A DNA stretch of 41,675 nucleotides from Anaerolineae bacterium (GTDB taxonomy: Bacteria > Chloroflexota > Anaerolineae > B4-G1): contig JAUWNP010000016.1 of NCBI GenBank assembly GCA_030612585.1, positions 1-41,675 on the forward strand, read 5' to 3'. The notes under the pieces were generated by a model that saw nothing but the letters and a program-made list of their open reading frames with translations, did not search any database and was not told the DNA's origin. This document shows positions 40,852 to 41,675 of this stretch, one piece after another. The translations under genes were made by a program, and so were the position numbers. Position 1 is the first letter of the stretch, and every line of letters begins with the position of its first letter.

Positions 40852-41675
40852 ATGAGACGCAGGTTGGTTTTGATAAACCCAGTGAACCCAGTACGCACGG
40901 GGCTGACGGTCAACCGCAGTTCACGCTTCCCCCCGATTGGCCTGGGCATCATCGCCGCCCTGACGCCCGAATCCTGGGAGGTAGAACTGGTGGATGAGAA
41001 CTGGGAGCCTTTCACCTACCGGGAGGCTGACCTGGTGGGGATCACCGCTTTTACCGCCTCGGCCCGGCGGGCGTACGAGATCGCCGCTCTCTACCGGGAG
41101 CGGTCCGTTCCCGTGGTGATGGGCGGCATCCACGCCTCGATGTGCCCCGAGGAAGCCCGCCGGTTTGTGGACGGTGTGGTCATCGGCGAAGCGGAAGCGG
41201 CCTGGCCGCAGGTGCTGGCGGACGCGGAGGCAGGGCGGCTTCAGCAGGTCTACCAGGGCGAGTGGCTGGACCTCGAGGGCCTGCCCCACCCTCGCCGCGA
41301 CCTCTTCCACCCCGACTACATGTTCGCCTCGGTCCAGACTTCCCGAGGCTGTCCGATGGACTGCGAGTTCTGCTCGGTCATGGCCTTCAACGGGCGTCGC
41401 TACCGTCGCCGCCCGCGGGAGGAAGTGCTAGATGAACTGGAGACCATCCCCCAGAAAATGCTCTTCTGCGTGGCCGACAACAGCATCGGCTACGGCAAGG
41501 AATCCCGGGAGCAGGCCCTGGCGCGCTTCCGGGGAAGGGTGGAGCGGGGGCGGGACAAGTGGTGGGTCTGCCAGGCGTCACTCAACGTCGCCGACGACGA
41601 GGAGGTGCTCGATTGGGCCGGTCGGGCGGGGTGCAAGATGGTCTTCCTGGGATTGGAGGCGGAGGAGGTAGACGG
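40852..41675 (+). CDS. B12-binding-type radical SAM protein, 3' end outside the window
   Basis: The first 274 residues of a radical SAM enzyme. An N-terminal Rossmann region of the cobalamin-binding type (about 5-120, FPPIGLGIIAALTP, then VVMGGIHASMCPEEA) lacks a DxHxxG cobalamin His. The 4Fe-4S motif CxxxCxxC is C167-x3-C171-x2-C174 in SRGCPMDCEFC. The layout resembles HpnJ/BchE-like enzymes, but no pathway gene is in view. AGGAGG precedes the ATG, and the MarR operator 2 lies just upstream. The reaction cannot be named. Confidence 0.9.
   Translation, partial: MRRRLVLINPVNPVRTGLTVNRSSRFPPIGLGIIAALTPESWEVELVDENWEPFTYREADLVGITAFTASARRAYEIAALYRERSVPVVMGGIHASMCPEEARRFVDGVVIGEAEAAWPQVLADAEAGRLQQVYQGEWLDLEGLPHPRRDLFHPDYMFASVQTSRGCPMDCEFCSVMAFNGRRYRRRPREEVLDELETIPQKMLFCVADNSIGYGKESREQALARFRGRVERGRDKWWVCQASLNVADDEEVLDWAGRAGCKMVFLGLEAEEVD

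Noticed and set aside
1..41675. tRNA or rRNA genes
   Set aside because: No cloverleaf with a TTCGANNC T-arm in a spacer and no rRNA segment could be recognised by eye; a tRNAscan-SE run would settle this.

Overview
The window reads as a stretch of a GC-rich bacterial chromosome, most likely from the Chloroflexota (Anaerolineae-like). This is an inference from gene style: an EF-G-like paralogue, a TGS-type nucleoside kinase, Pro/Thr-rich Ser/Thr kinase tails, M23-SH3 proteins and heptanucleotide repeat arrays. No rRNA or tRNA gene, CRISPR array or complete insertion sequence was recognised. Promoters with near-consensus -35/-10 boxes can be read in front of many genes, so the transcription units are fairly clear.

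Layout. 1-2160 (minus): start of a possible LarA-like gene at the edge, a DUF6602 nuclease-like protein and an Ldh-family dehydrogenase. 2355-2827: two gene remnants (DUF4143 ATPase tail, B12-binding radical SAM). 2848-7966 (minus): HAD hydrolase, a metallo-beta-lactamase/beta-CASP hydrolase coupled to a YgiT-type zinc-finger protein, and an mgtE-RNase D operon. 8039-14447 (minus): a bifunctional penicillin-binding protein, a frameshifted accessory gene and a large Eco57I-like DNA methyltransferase/nuclease. 14639-18039 (minus): nucleoside kinase, a small membrane protein and tryptophanase. 18168-18279: a MITE-like element with target-site duplication. 18385-23348 (plus): EF-G-like GTPase and MutS. 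23358-24167: hairpin, small membrane protein, tetramer repeat and a DUF5131 remnant. 24228-28208 (plus): methyltransferase-XdhC-membrane protein operon, then an M23 peptidase with SH3 repeats. 28245-32182 (minus): SppA, TyrS with a structured leader, and a Ser/Thr kinase. 32596-38790 (plus): xpt-guaA, a small protein, a PP2C-like/beta-propeller membrane protein and an LCP-family protein. 38919-41675: a DUF952-VOC fusion, a truncated methyltransferase, and a MarR regulator with matching operators in front of itself and of a B12-binding radical SAM gene cut by the window end.

The most unusual thing is a family of short tandem repeats, mostly of 7 bp, that recurs through the window. Arrays lie at 1028-1048, 8321-8369, 8668-8737, 9507-9541 and 21282-21316; a 2 x 14 bp array lies at 21905-21932, an 8-mer array at 5357-5388 and a 4-mer array at 23687-23742. 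Three sit inside the PBP gene and two inside mutS without breaking the frame, adding low-complexity peptide to otherwise conserved enzymes. Others abut stop codons. They resemble the short tandemly repeated repetitive sequences of filamentous cyanobacteria, but here they are partly coding. Other leads are an EF-G-like protein whose G4 motif reads NKMN instead of NKxD, the two matching MarR operators, the MITE with perfect 12-bp ends and 8-bp duplication, and a TyrS leader with hairpin and terminator-like stem.
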